Source: Deltaproteobacteria bacterium
Lineage (GTDB): Bacteria; Desulfobacterota; Desulfuromonadia; Desulfuromonadales; JAAYDE01
Assembly: GCA_012729375.1 (NCBI GenBank)
Contig: JAAYDE010000099.1
Coordinates: 55,902 to 119,901, forward strand
Direction of reading: 5' to 3'
DNA length: 64,000 nt
The notes beneath the pieces were generated by a model that ran no database searches, was not told the origin of the DNA, and was given only the letters and a program-made list of their open reading frames with translations. Position 1 is the stretch's first letter. Each line of letters opens with the position of its first letter. A program made the position numbers and the translations under genes. Below, one piece after another: positions 1 to 8,060 of the stretch.

Positions 1-410
1 TAAAAGGGATCTCCTCTTTCAAAAGCCAGGGTCACCGCCTGGGTTCCCGACACCGCAAAGGAGGATTTCCGGGCCATCCCCAAAAGAGCCAGAATGCGTT
101 TCAGTATCTGTTCCTTCAGGGAGACGAAAAGACGATCGCCATCGACCTCCCGAGGGGGAACACGGAAGCTGCGCTGAAACTGTTTCCGCTCCTGAGCCTT
201 GCGAAGGCAATCCCGGCGCAGGCAGGTATAGGCGCCGCGGCCGGGCAACTTCCCGCGATAATCAACCAAAAGCTCCCCGTCCGGAGAAAGAACGAAGCGG
301 ACCAGTTGATCCTGGGGAAATATTCCCCGGCAACCGAGGCAGGTTCTCGTTACCCCCGAGCCGCCGGAGGATTCGACTTTTCGCTGTTGATCCTTAATGG
401 TTCCCGCCAT
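1..410 (-). CDS. ylxR: YlxR (DUF448) fused to L7Ae-like domain, 3' end cut by window
   Basis: The frame opens with ATG at 410 and runs off the left edge without a stop. Residues 1-95 carry the YlxR/DUF448 signature: a TCLGCRG motif near residue 24, then VRFV, and a GRGAYTC...C motif near residue 60. From about residue 98 the sequence (ILALLGMARKSSFAVSGTQA) looks like the start of the L7Ae/YlxQ fold, so this is probably the YlxR-YlxQ fusion known from Geobacter relatives. YlxR is an RNA-binding or RNase P-associated protein normally encoded between nusA and infB. It overlaps the end of nusA by 17 bases and is surely cotranscribed with it; infB would be expected beyond the edge. Family assignment is firm, the fusion is inferred from a partial domain. 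Confidence 0.85.
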   Translation of the reverse strand, partial: MAGTIKDQQRKVESSGGSGVTRTCLGCRGIFPQDQLVRFVLSPDGELLVDYRGKLPGRGAYTCLRRDCLRKAQERKQFQRSFRVPPREVDGDRLFVSLKEQILKRILALLGMARKSSFAVSGTQAVTLAFERGDPF

Positions 411-1599
411 TTTCATCAACGACATCGGCAGCGTCATCGGAAGCCGCAGGGGGTTCCGGAACGGTTGCGGGTTCGCTCCGCTGCGCCGGTCCTTTCTCCT
501 CGCCGCGGAGCGGGTCGACAACGTAACCGGGCACCCGTTCGCCGCCCCCTTCTTCTTCCTCCGCCGCCCGCGCTTGTGTTTCGCTCTTGATATCGATTCG
601 CCAATTGATCAGCTTGGCCGCCAGGCGCACGTTCTGTCCCTTTTTCCCGATGGCCAGGGAAAGCTGATCATCGGGAACAATGATTTCCAGGGAACGCTCT
701 CCCTTGTCCACATAGACCCGCGTCACCTCCGCCGGTGCCAGGGCGGAGCAGGCGAACTGGGCGATATCGCTCGACCAGGGAATGATATCGATCTTTTCGC
801 CGCGCAACTCGGTGACTACGTTCTGCACGCGGCTGCCGCGCATGCCGACGCAGGCGCCGACGGGATCGACATCGCGATCGTTGGAAAAAACCGCGATCTT
901 GCTGCGGCTCCCCGGTTCGCGGGAAACCCCCTTCAGTTCGACGATCCCCTCGGCGATTTCCGGAACCTCCGAGGCGAAGAGGGCGGCCACCAGTCCCTCG
1001 TGGGTCCGCGAGAGGACAATCTGCGGTCCCTTGGTGGAAAGGTTGACCTCGGCGATGTAAGCCCGCACCCGGTCCCCCTGCCGGTAGCTTTCCCGGAAAA
1101 CCTGCTGGCGATGGGGAAGGATGGCCTCCGCCTTGCCCAGATCGACGATCAGATCACCTCGCTCGTAGCGGCGGACGATGCCGTTGACCAGTTCTCCGAC
1201 CCGATCCTTGAACTCCTTGTAAACCCCTTCCCGCTCGGCTTCGCGAACCTTCTGGATAATGACTTGCTTGGCGGTCTGGGCGGCGATCCGGCTGAAGTTG
1301 GAAGCGTCGATCTTCATGCCAAGTTCGTCGCCGATCTGGGCATCGGGGTCGGCTTCGCGGGCTTCCTCGAGATTTATCTGCTTATAGGAGTCTTCCACCT
1401 CTTCGACCACGGTGACGAACTCGAAAACCTCCACCTCGCCGATTTCAGGGTTGTAGTGAGCCTCCAGGTCCCTGGTGTTGCGATACTTTCTGTTGGCTGC
1501 CGACAATACGGCGGATTCGAGAGCCTCGATCAGGACATCGCGGTTAACCCCCTTGTCCTTCACGACTTGATCGATGATATGGTTCAGATTGCCTGTCAT
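394..1599 (-). CDS. nusA: Transcription termination/antitermination factor NusA
   Basis: 401 residues, a normal length for a NusA without C-terminal acidic repeats. The N-terminal RNA polymerase-binding domain (about 1-125) is followed by an S1 domain (about 130-200, with the stretch GDLIVDLGKAEAILP) and two KH domains; KH1 includes DPVGACVGMRGSRVQ near residue 245 and KH2 includes LAIGKKGQNVRLA near residue 315. The tail after residue 345 is acidic and Glu-rich. It binds RNA polymerase and nascent RNA and modulates pausing, termination and antitermination. It lies between rimP (44-base gap) and ylxR, the usual rimP-nusA-ylxR-infB order. ATG start at 1599. Confidence 0.97.
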   Translation of the reverse strand: MTGNLNHIIDQVVKDKGVNRDVLIEALESAVLSAANRKYRNTRDLEAHYNPEIGEVEVFEFVTVVEEVEDSYKQINLEEAREADPDAQIGDELGMKIDASNFSRIAAQTAKQVIIQKVREAEREGVYKEFKDRVGELVNGIVRRYERGDLIVDLGKAEAILPHRQQVFRESYRQGDRVRAYIAEVNLSTKGPQIVLSRTHEGLVAALFASEVPEIAEGIVELKGVSREPGSRSKIAVFSNDRDVDPVGACVGMRGSRVQNVVTELRGEKIDIIPWSSDIAQFACSALAPAEVTRVYVDKGERSLEIIVPDDQLSLAIGKKGQNVRLAAKLINWRIDIKSETQARAAEEEEGGGERVPGYVVDPLRGEEKGPAQRSEPATVPEPPAASDDAADVVDENGGNH

Positions 1600-1643
1600 C
1601 CCCTGTCCCTGTTCCCCTGTTGAGACTGATAAATAATTTCCCG

Positions 1644-2138
1644 TTAACTGAATTCGAGATTGGCCTTTTCTATCTCTTCCAAGAGAAAGCCGATTTTTTT
1701 TCCATTCTTGCCTTCGGTTAGGAGGAGAACACGCCCGCCGTCAACACCCCGAAGCAGACCGCGAAAAGTTTTCCGACTGTGTCCGGAAGCGTCGGGGTCA
1801 CACAGAAAGCGCGTTTTTATCTTTGCCTCTCTGCCGGCGAATCTCTCGAAATCAGAAAGCTTTTTCAAGGGGCGATCGAGTCCCGGCGAGGAAACTTCAA
1901 GGCGGTAGGGACCGCTGATGACATCCTCGACATCGAACCGGATCCCCACCTCATGACTCACCTCGACACAATCATCCAGGGTGACGCCCCCTTCCTTGTC
2001 GATAAACAGCGTCAACACGAGATCCCTTTGTTCATGCCGCAGTTCGACATCAACGAGTTCTAGGCCCAAATCCTCAAGAATCGGGATCGCCAGACGCGAA
2101 ACCTCGCTGCAGATATCTTCCTTTTTACCATGAGCCAC
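1644..2138 (-). CDS. rimP: Ribosome maturation factor RimP
   Basis: 164 residues. The N-terminal half has the RimP fold with LEDLGLELVDVELRHEQRDL and the GGVTLDDCVEVSHEVG segment; the middle contains YRLEVSSPGLDRPL, the most conserved RimP motif. It is needed for maturation of the 30S subunit. It is the first gene of the rimP-nusA-ylxR operon. The ATG at 2138 sits about 74 bases after the predicted transcription start, and a terminator-like hairpin lies in that leader. Identification is secure from motifs and gene order. Confidence 0.96.
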   Translation of the reverse strand: MAHGKKEDICSEVSRLAIPILEDLGLELVDVELRHEQRDLVLTLFIDKEGGVTLDDCVEVSHEVGIRFDVEDVISGPYRLEVSSPGLDRPLKKLSDFERFAGREAKIKTRFLCDPDASGHSRKTFRGLLRGVDGGRVLLLTEGKNGKKIGFLLEEIEKANLEFS

Positions 2139-2164
2139 GAAAATATCCCTGGGGCAAGGGGTAA

Positions 2165-2198
2165 GAAAAAAAAAAAGTGAGCGGGCAACTCACTTTTT
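2165..2198 (-). terminator. Intrinsic terminator-like hairpin upstream of rimP
   Basis: Read on the minus strand, AAAAAGTGAG (2198-2189) pairs with CTCACTTTTT (2181-2172) around a 7-base loop, followed by a run of about 12 U (2176-2165). This is a strong rho-independent terminator shape. It is 93 bases after the rlmD stop and 27 bases before the rimP ATG. It can end the rlmD operon, but because a good promoter lies between rlmD and the hairpin it may also act as an attenuator in the rimP-nusA leader. Confidence 0.8.
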
Positions 2199-2218
2199 CC
2201 GAGTTATTAAACCTTTTT

Positions 2219-2247
2219 TTTCTAACATTTGAAGGGGAAAAATGCAA
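2219..2247 (-). promoter_or_regulatory. Predicted sigma-70 promoter of the rimP-nusA operon
   Basis: Minus strand: -35 TTGCAT (2247-2242), 17-base spacer, extended -10 TGT-TAGAAA (2227-2219). Expected transcription start is near 2212, which places the hairpin at 2198-2165 inside the leader of rimP. Prediction by eye only. Confidence 0.55.
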
Positions 2248-2290
2248 GGAGAAAAATGGTTTCCCAGCAGCAGTCCGCGCCACTTATCGA

Positions 2291-3589
2291 TTATTTTCGC
2301 CGCTCCAGGAGGACCAGCCCTTCGATATGATAGGTTTGCGGAAAAAAATCGTAGGCGCGGGCCCTGCTCACCTCATATCCGCAATGGACCAGAGGCACCA
2401 GGTCCCGGGCCAGGGTGGCGGGATTGCAGGAAACATAGATAATTTTTTGCGGTTTCAGACGCAACAATCCCTTGACGGTTGCATAGGCTCCCTCTCGGGG
2501 GGGGTCGAGAACCACCACCTCGAAGCTTTCCGGAGCGGCCTGCCAGGTGTTGGCATCGCCGACCAGAAAACGGGCGTTGGCGATGCTGTTTTCTGCGGCA
2601 TTGCGTTCGGCTGCGGCTACCGCAGCCGGGTAGTTCTCAACACCGACGACCTCTCCGGCGAAAAGCGCCAAAGGCAGGGACAGGTTGCCGATACCGCAGA
2701 ACAGGTCGAGAACCCGCTCTTTCCCGGTGAGACCCGCCATGTCCACAAGTTCACCGACCAACCGCCGGTTCTGCCCGGCGTTGATCTGAGAAAAGCTGCC
2801 CGCTTCATGACCGAGACGCGGCTGTTCAGCGGCGGCGAGGGGGTGGATGAAAAGCCGCCCGCGGCCGTGGAGACGGCGCAGGGTGTGGTTTCTTCCCGCC
2901 TGCAGATAAAGGGAGTCCCCTGCAGCGATGGCTTCCGGAAGAAGGTGGTCGACCAGAGCGCCATCCTCTTTCAGCAGGTGATGGACAACGACACGGACTG
3001 TTCCCTCCTCATCGGTGGCGATATCGATCTGGGGGATCCGGTCGCCATGGGAGGATCGGCCCATAAGGCGCCGATAGCGCCCCAGGGTCTCATTAATCGC
3101 GCTATCGGCCAGCGGGCAGGAGTCGATAGCGATGACAAAATGGCTCTGACGCCGGTAGAAACCGGCGATGAAGCCCTGTTTCGTCAAGCGGCACTTGAAC
3201 TGCATGCGGTTGCGGTATCCCCATTCCCGCCGGGAGGGCACGGCGGGGACGAAAACCTCTTCCGGCACGTTGACGCCGCGCTGCAGCATATCCCGGAAAA
3301 TCCGCTCCTTCCAGGCTACCTGAAGGTCATAGGGAAGATGCTGCCAGTGGCAACCGCCGCAGGCGCCGAAAACCGGACAGGGAGGTGGCCGACGATTTGC
3401 GGACGGTTTCAGCAACGTTTCCAGTTCGCCGAAAAGAAGCTGCTTTTTCTCCTCGACGACACGCCCCCGGATGACGTCCCCGGGTGCGGTCAGGGGGACA
3501 AAGGCCACCTTGCCGTCGACACGGCCCACCCCATAGCCATTGTAGGCCAGAGAATCGATCCTGACTTCAAAGAAGGTGTCTTGGGTCAT
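2291..3589 (-). CDS. rlmD: 23S rRNA (uracil-5-)-methyltransferase RlmD/RumA family
   Basis: 432 residues from the ATG at 3589, which overlaps the trmJ stop as ATGA; a longer frame to 3631 exists but has a worse context. The N-terminal TRAM domain (about 1-55, with DSLAYNGYGVGRVDGKVAFV) is followed by a [4Fe-4S] cysteine set (CPVFGACGGCHW near residue 75) and a C-terminal SAM-dependent methyltransferase domain with VLDLFCGIGNLSLPLA, VVLDPPREG and the catalytic-Cys segment YVSCNPATLARDL. It makes m5U in 23S rRNA (E. coli position 1939) or a related uridine; RlmC/RlmD/TrmA paralogues cannot be told apart fully by eye. Last gene of the iorA-to-rlmD operon. Confidence 0.92.
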   Translation of the reverse strand: MTQDTFFEVRIDSLAYNGYGVGRVDGKVAFVPLTAPGDVIRGRVVEEKKQLLFGELETLLKPSANRRPPPCPVFGACGGCHWQHLPYDLQVAWKERIFRDMLQRGVNVPEEVFVPAVPSRREWGYRNRMQFKCRLTKQGFIAGFYRRQSHFVIAIDSCPLADSAINETLGRYRRLMGRSSHGDRIPQIDIATDEEGTVRVVVHHLLKEDGALVDHLLPEAIAAGDSLYLQAGRNHTLRRLHGRGRLFIHPLAAAEQPRLGHEAGSFSQINAGQNRRLVGELVDMAGLTGKERVLDLFCGIGNLSLPLALFAGEVVGVENYPAAVAAAERNAAENSIANARFLVGDANTWQAAPESFEVVVLDPPREGAYATVKGLLRLKPQKIIYVSCNPATLARDLVPLVHCGYEVSRARAYDFFPQTYHIEGLVLLERRK

Positions 3590-4332
3590 TTCTTTTCGCG
3601 GCTGCCTTTGTGCCGCTCTCCTTCCAGCCATTCCACGTGCTGCCAGAGACCACGGAGAATCCGCACATCCCGGGAATCGAGGCCGGCCCGTCCCAGGATG
3701 CGGCGCAGGGTGTGCATGAGATGATGGGGGTTCTGGGGGTTGAGGAAGCCGGATTCCAGCAGGGCATGGCCCATATGCCGGAACATCTCCTCCACCTCCT
3801 CGCCCGCCGCCAGCCGTCGATCGTGGTTTTTCCCCCGGTCACGATGGGCGGCGCGGGAAACCTCATAAAGGCAAACGGCCACCGCCTGGGCCAGGTTGAG
3901 AGAAGGAAACTCCGCGGCCACGGGGATCGTGATCAGGCGCCGGCAAAGATCGAGTTCCGTGGTGGTAAGCCCCTTGTCCTCCCGGCCGAAAACCAGGGCC
4001 GCCCGCCCACAGACAAGGATAGGCAGAAGCTTACCGGCGGCTTCATCAGGATGGAGAAAATCCTGCCGGTATTTGCCGAAACGGCGGGTGGTCCCAAAAG
4101 TCATTTGGCAGTCGGCGAGAGCCTCTTCCAGGGTCTCGAAAAGAGCCGCCTCTTCCAGTATCCTCAGCGCCTTCAGGGCCATCCTGCGGCCATCCTCCCC
4201 GAGGTGATCGACTTGGGGGCGGACCAGGCGCAGGCCGGAAAGGCCGAAATTCATCATCACCCGGGCCACGGAGCCGATATTGAGCGCCCCCTGGGGCTCG
4301 ACCAGAACGACAAGGAGATTTTCCAGATTCAT
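3586..4332 (-). CDS. trmJ: TrmH/SpoU-family RNA 2'-O-methyltransferase, TrmJ group
   Basis: About 248 residues from ATG 4332, which has AGG eight bases upstream; a GTG at 4341 is the alternative. The SPOUT fold is shown by the N-terminal VVLVEPQGALNIGSVARVMMNFGL segment, the knot motif LVFGREDKGLTTTELDLC near residue 120, and IPVAAEFPSLNLAQAVAV near residue 140, which are the three SpoU motifs. A C-terminal helical extension of about 80 residues is typical of the TrmJ group, which 2'-O-methylates position 32 of certain tRNAs. Overlaps rlmD by 4 bases and follows rsmE by 27 bases, a cluster of three RNA methyltransferases. Confidence 0.85.
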   Translation of the reverse strand: MNLENLLVVLVEPQGALNIGSVARVMMNFGLSGLRLVRPQVDHLGEDGRRMALKALRILEEAALFETLEEALADCQMTFGTTRRFGKYRQDFLHPDEAAGKLLPILVCGRAALVFGREDKGLTTTELDLCRRLITIPVAAEFPSLNLAQAVAVCLYEVSRAAHRDRGKNHDRRLAAGEEVEEMFRHMGHALLESGFLNPQNPHHLMHTLRRILGRAGLDSRDVRILRGLWQHVEWLEGERHKGSREKK

Positions 4333-4359
4333 TCCTGCCACCTTTTGGCAACAATCCGT

Positions 4360-5091
4360 TCAGCCAAGATCACCCAGCATATGCTGAATCATGACCATTC
4401 CTGCGACGGCCGCCGTCTCCGTGCGCAGAATCCGCCCGCCCAGGGAAACGGCGACGAAGCCGGCCAGTTCCATTTCGGTAATTTCTTCTTCGGTGAAGCC
4501 GCCTTCCGGGCCGATCCAAAGGGCCGCGTGCCGGACCGAAGAAACCGCGGCAGCGGCATCCCGCAACCGTCTGCTCTCTTCCCGCTCGGAAAAAACAAAG
4601 ACGGCTTTGGCGGCGCCAGCCTCGGCCAGGGCCTCCTGCCAGGGCAAAACGGGCAACAGTTCGGGGATGGTTCCCCGCCGGCATTGTTTTGCGGCCCGCA
4701 ATACGACCTCGGGCCAGCGGTGGGATTTGCGCTGGCGGGCGTCCCGTTCGGTGACGGTTATCGACCGGCGGCAGGAAAAAGGGATGATTCGGGAAACGCC
4801 GATCTCCGTCGCCTTCTCCAGGATCAATTCGAAACGCTCCCGCTGCGGCAGAGCCTGGAAGAGATCGATACGCAAGAAGCTTTCCGGGGGGAAAGAAAGG
4901 GGGGAAAAAACGACCAGGCGCGCTTCCGAGGGGGTCAGCCGGGTGAGGCGGGCACGGAAAAATTTTCCATGGGGATCGCAGACGGTGACAATATCCCCCG
5001 GCCTGGCCTGCCAACAGGCCAGGCTTCTAAGAAGTGAACCATAAAAAACTTTCTCGACTTCCAGGCGCGGAGACACCGGCAAGCGGATCAG
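4360..5091 (-). CDS. rsmE: 16S rRNA (uracil(1498)-N3)-methyltransferase RsmE; start codon uncertain
   Basis: SPOUT-family RsmE: N-terminal PUA-like domain with ARPGDIVTVCDPHGKFF, then a knotted methyltransferase domain with LEKATEIGVSRIIPF, RAAKQCRRGTIPEL, WIGPEGGFTEEEI and SLGGRILRTETAA, all classic RsmE motifs. It makes m3U1498 in 16S rRNA. The start is unusual: a GGGAGG site directly follows the holC stop at 5108, and the best spaced in-frame codon behind it is CTG at 5091 (10 bases), giving the family-like N-terminus M-I-R-L-P. TTG at 5082 is the nearest standard start; in-frame starts upstream (to 5187) would overlap holC by up to 80 bases. Function is secure, start is not. Confidence 0.9.
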   Translation of the reverse strand: MIRLPVSPRLEVEKVFYGSLLRSLACWQARPGDIVTVCDPHGKFFRARLTRLTPSEARLVVFSPLSFPPESFLRIDLFQALPQRERFELILEKATEIGVSRIIPFSCRRSITVTERDARQRKSHRWPEVVLRAAKQCRRGTIPELLPVLPWQEALAEAGAAKAVFVFSEREESRRLRDAAAAVSSVRHAALWIGPEGGFTEEEITEMELAGFVAVSLGGRILRTETAAVAGMVMIQHMLGDLG

Positions 5092-5107
5092 ACTTTGGGA
5101 ACCTCCC

Positions 5108-5527
5108 TTATTGATACATGAAAGGCTCAAGACCGGCATCCCTGTAGAGAACATAGCGGCGCCGGCTTTCCTCCTGCAGTTGGGCATCGTAAAGCTCGGC
5201 GAAGTCGTAGACGACGGTAAAGCGGCGCAGAAATTCCACGGGACAGGGGCGCACCATGATCAGGATTGCGGCGCCGAAATCGGCCTCGCAGCCGGCGGCG
5301 ATCACCACCGGCTCCGCGCCGCCGTCACCGGGACCGGTGGCCAACCGATGGGGAACAAAGGAGGTTTTCCGCCACGTCCACAGGTACTTGTCAAGTTGCG
5401 TCGCCTGTTCCTGGTGCTCCACCACAATGAGCACCCGTGCCCCTTCCTGAAAATGTTTTTCGGCTAAAAGGCAGCAATAACGGGCTTTTTCAGCCTTTTC
5501 CAACTTGATGAAAGCGACTCTGGCCAT
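5108..5527 (-). CDS. holC: DNA polymerase III chi subunit-like protein (HolC)
   Basis: 139 residues. The sequence matches the HolC layout: ARYCCLLAEKHFQEGARVLIVVEHQEQATQLDKYLWTW at residues 15-52, followed by FVPHRLA and a C-terminal VVYDFAE segment with DAQLQEESRRRYVLYRDAG. In the replisome chi bridges the clamp loader (through psi where present) and SSB. It sits between iorB (24-base gap) and rsmE (start site immediately downstream), so it is cotranscribed with metabolic and RNA-modification genes rather than replication genes. Confidence 0.86.
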   Translation of the reverse strand: MARVAFIKLEKAEKARYCCLLAEKHFQEGARVLIVVEHQEQATQLDKYLWTWRKTSFVPHRLATGPGDGGAEPVVIAAGCEADFGAAILIMVRPCPVEFLRRFTVVYDFAELYDAQLQEESRRRYVLYRDAGLEPFMYQ

Positions 5528-5551
5528 CCCTTTCCGCCCCCCGCAATGCGG

Positions 5552-6151
5552 TTACCGGCCGCTTTCCGCCGCCAACGCCCTTCCCGCCTGGAAAGCCCGC
5601 CGGTTGACTTCCAGAAGACCTGGTTTGATCCGCCGCCGCAAGGCACCTTCCCAATCTTGCAGATCCAGGGGCAGATAATGGGACAAGGCGCCGACTATGA
5701 CCACATTGGTGCTGCGGGGGCTGCTGAGTTCGGCGGCTATCGTCAACGCGTCCACCGGCAGAAGCCGGGGAAACAGTTTCCTGAGCCGCTCATCGACATC
5801 GCCGGGGTAGACGGCCTGGCCAGAAGAAACGCTGACCGGAATAATCTCCTGGGTGCTGACAACGGCCATGCCGTCAGCTGCCAGGTAACGATGGTAACGC
5901 AGCGCTTCGACCTTTTCGAGAGCGGCGAGAACCTGTGCCGTCCCCTCCCGCACCAGGGGGCTGAACACCTCCCGGCCGAAACGGATCTGGGCGACGACCG
6001 ATCCGCCCCGCTGGGCCATGCCGTGAACCTCGTTGGTCTTGACCTCCAGGCCGGAAAGGAGAGCAGCCTCGGCGATGATCTCACTGGCCAGGAGAATCCC
6101 CTGCCCGCCGACGCCGGCCAGAACAACGCTCACAACTCCCTGATCAGACAT
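5552..6151 (-). CDS. iorB: Indolepyruvate:ferredoxin oxidoreductase beta subunit
   Basis: 199 residues from ATG 6151, which has GGGAG ten bases upstream and overlaps the iorA stop by 8 bases. The N-terminus SVVLAGVGGQGILLASEI is the signature of the gamma-type domain of 2-oxoacid:ferredoxin oxidoreductases, and VKTNEVHGMAQRGGSVVAQIRFG follows at about residue 40-65. With IorA it oxidatively decarboxylates aryl pyruvates (indolepyruvate, phenylpyruvate) to aryl acetyl-CoA, reducing ferredoxin. Gene order iorA-iorB is standard. Confidence 0.93.
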   Translation of the reverse strand: MSDQGVVSVVLAGVGGQGILLASEIIAEAALLSGLEVKTNEVHGMAQRGGSVVAQIRFGREVFSPLVREGTAQVLAALEKVEALRYHRYLAADGMAVVSTQEIIPVSVSSGQAVYPGDVDERLRKLFPRLLPVDALTIAAELSSPRSTNVVIVGALSHYLPLDLQDWEGALRRRIKPGLLEVNRRAFQAGRALAAESGR

Positions 6152-7910
6152 CTGTCTCATTCTCCCTTTCTTGGTAAGCTCCCTGCGGGCAAACCTGCCG
6201 GCAGAGACCGCAGCCGATACAGAGCAGGGGATTGACCTGGGGTTTCTCACCGCTGCACTCGATGGCCGGGCAGCCCAGCTTGAGGCACATCCGGCACCCG
6301 ATACAGCGTTCCTGGTTCACCTCCAGCACCGGCCCCACCTTGCGCCGCACGGCCAAAGGGCAATCGGCCTGGGCGACAATCAGCCAGGGTTCGTCGGCTT
6401 CGATGGCTTCCTTGAGGGTTTTGTGAACCAGATCGAGACGGTAGGGATCGATGGTAACCACATTGCGGATGCCGCAGGCCCGGCCGATCTCCTCGATGGA
6501 AGCGCAAGGAGCCTCCTTGCCCATGAGGGTCTTGCCGGAACCGGGGTGACACTGATGACCGGTCATCGCCGTGGTCCGGTTATCGAGAACGATGATGGTG
6601 GAGGAACCCTGATTGTAGGCGATATCGAGAAGGCCGGTGATACCGGAATGGAAAAAAGTGGAGTCGCCGACGATGCCGACCACCTTGCGGGGATTTCCCG
6701 CCCGGTCCATGCCATGGGCCATGGAGATGCCGCCGCCCATGCAGAGAATGGTGTCGATCCGACTCAGCGGCGCAAAGGTGGCCAGGCTGTAACAGCCGAT
6801 GTCCCCCGTCACCACCACATCGAAGCGCCCCAGGCCGTAAAAGATCCCCCGATGGGGGCAGCCGGCACAGAGCACCGGCGGCCGGGAGGGAAGATCCCGG
6901 CATTCGGCGGGAACCGCGGCCGGAGCCTTGTCCTCTTTACCTTCCAGCTTGCGCCTGGAATCCAAAAGAACGCCCGTCGACAGCTCACCCACGGAAGGGA
7001 CCACCTCCTTGCCGATGCAAGCAATCCCCAGAGCGCGGATGTGTTCTTCAAGTATGCCATCCAGCTCTTCCACGATCAGCAGCCGCTCGACGCCGATGGC
7101 GAATTGGCGGATTTTACCATCGGGAAATGGGAAGCTCCAGCCGATCTTGAGCACGGAAGCTTCGGGAAAAGCCTCGCGGACATATTGGTAGGCGATCCCG
7201 GCGGCGACAATGCCCAGGGAGCGATCCCGCCATTCGATGCGGTTCAGGGGCGAGCGGTCGACCTCCTCCGCCAGAGCGCGGAGACGTTCTTCCAGACGCA
7301 GGCGCATCTGCCGTCCCCAGATCGGAACGGGAACGTAGCGGGGAGGGTCCTTTTCGAAACCGATGGTCCGGGAAGACGGTTGACGTTCGCCGATGACCAC
7401 CGGGCTGCGGGAATGACTGACGCGAGTGGTGGAGCGCAAGATCACCGGCGTCCGGAACCGTTCCGAAAGCTCGATCCCGATCTTGACGCAATCGGCCGCC
7501 TCTTGGGAGTCGGCCGGTTCCAACAGGGGGACCTTGGCGAAGCGGCCGAAGTGGCGGGTATCCTGTTCGTTCTGAGAAGAATGCATGCCGGGATCGTCGG
7601 CAACGCAGGCCACCAGCCCGCCGACGACACCGGTGTAGGCCAGGGTCATCAGAGGATCGGCGGCGACATTGAGGCCGACGTGTTTCATGGTCACCAGACA
7701 GCGGGCCCCCGTCAGGCAAGCGCCCGCCGCCACTTCCAAGGCAACTTTTTCGTTGGGCGCCCATTCGCAGAAGATTTCATCCCTATGGCAGCTCAACGTC
7801 TCGAGAATCTCCGTCGACGGGGTGCCGGGATAGCCGGCCGCCACCGTCACCCCCGCCTCGAAAGCACCGCGGGCAATGGCCTCGTTTCCAGACAAAAGTC
7901 TTTTTTCCAT
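6144..7910 (-). CDS. iorA: Indolepyruvate:ferredoxin oxidoreductase alpha subunit
   Basis: About 588 residues from ATG 7910 (ATG 7919 and a GTG at 7988 also possible). Starts with EKRLLSGNEAIARGAFEAGV, the pyruvate-binding domain typical of IorA, with AAGYPGTPSTEI. The TPP-binding domain near residues 355-470 contains PVLCAGCPHRG, GDIGCYSLATFAPL, MGGGISMAHGMDRA and GDSTFFHSG. The C-terminus holds two ferredoxin-type clusters: CIGCRMCLKLGCPAIEC and CIGCGLCRQVCPQGA. Cytoplasmic; couples aromatic amino acid catabolism to ferredoxin reduction. First gene of the operon running to rlmD, preceded by a terminator at 8031-8054. Confidence 0.95.
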   Translation of the reverse strand: MEKRLLSGNEAIARGAFEAGVTVAAGYPGTPSTEILETLSCHRDEIFCEWAPNEKVALEVAAGACLTGARCLVTMKHVGLNVAADPLMTLAYTGVVGGLVACVADDPGMHSSQNEQDTRHFGRFAKVPLLEPADSQEAADCVKIGIELSERFRTPVILRSTTRVSHSRSPVVIGERQPSSRTIGFEKDPPRYVPVPIWGRQMRLRLEERLRALAEEVDRSPLNRIEWRDRSLGIVAAGIAYQYVREAFPEASVLKIGWSFPFPDGKIRQFAIGVERLLIVEELDGILEEHIRALGIACIGKEVVPSVGELSTGVLLDSRRKLEGKEDKAPAAVPAECRDLPSRPPVLCAGCPHRGIFYGLGRFDVVVTGDIGCYSLATFAPLSRIDTILCMGGGISMAHGMDRAGNPRKVVGIVGDSTFFHSGITGLLDIAYNQGSSTIIVLDNRTTAMTGHQCHPGSGKTLMGKEAPCASIEEIGRACGIRNVVTIDPYRLDLVHKTLKEAIEADEPWLIVAQADCPLAVRRKVGPVLEVNQERCIGCRMCLKLGCPAIECSGEKPQVNPLLCIGCGLCRQVCPQGAYQERENETDV

Positions 7911-8030
7911 TTTATCCATTTCCAACCGTTTTATCCGGCACAAGGAATTTTTGGTTTTCGAAAAGAAGCGAAACCGCCCTTTGTCCACTCCCCAAACCTG
8001 CCCGCGCCATGGATTAAAAAGAGTCCCACA

Positions 8031-8054
8031 AAAAAACCCGCTTGCGCGGGTTTT
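8031..8054 (-). terminator. Intrinsic terminator after the small membrane protein gene
   Basis: Minus strand AAAACCCGC (8054-8046) pairs with GCGGGTTTT (8041-8033) over a 4-base loop, with further U residues to 8031. It lies 7 bases after the stop of the gene at 8061 and isolates it from iorA. Confidence 0.85.
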
Positions 8055-8060
8055 AGCTGA

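Noticed and set aside
2177..3724. 515-codon plus-strand frame opposite rlmD
   Set aside because: Antisense shadow of a gene with clear family motifs; the GC-rich codon use makes long opposite-strand frames common.
6171..8060. 629-codon plus-strand frame opposite iorA
   Set aside because: Its translation is rich in His, Gly, Asp and Arg with no domain, and iorA on the other strand has all cofactor motifs.
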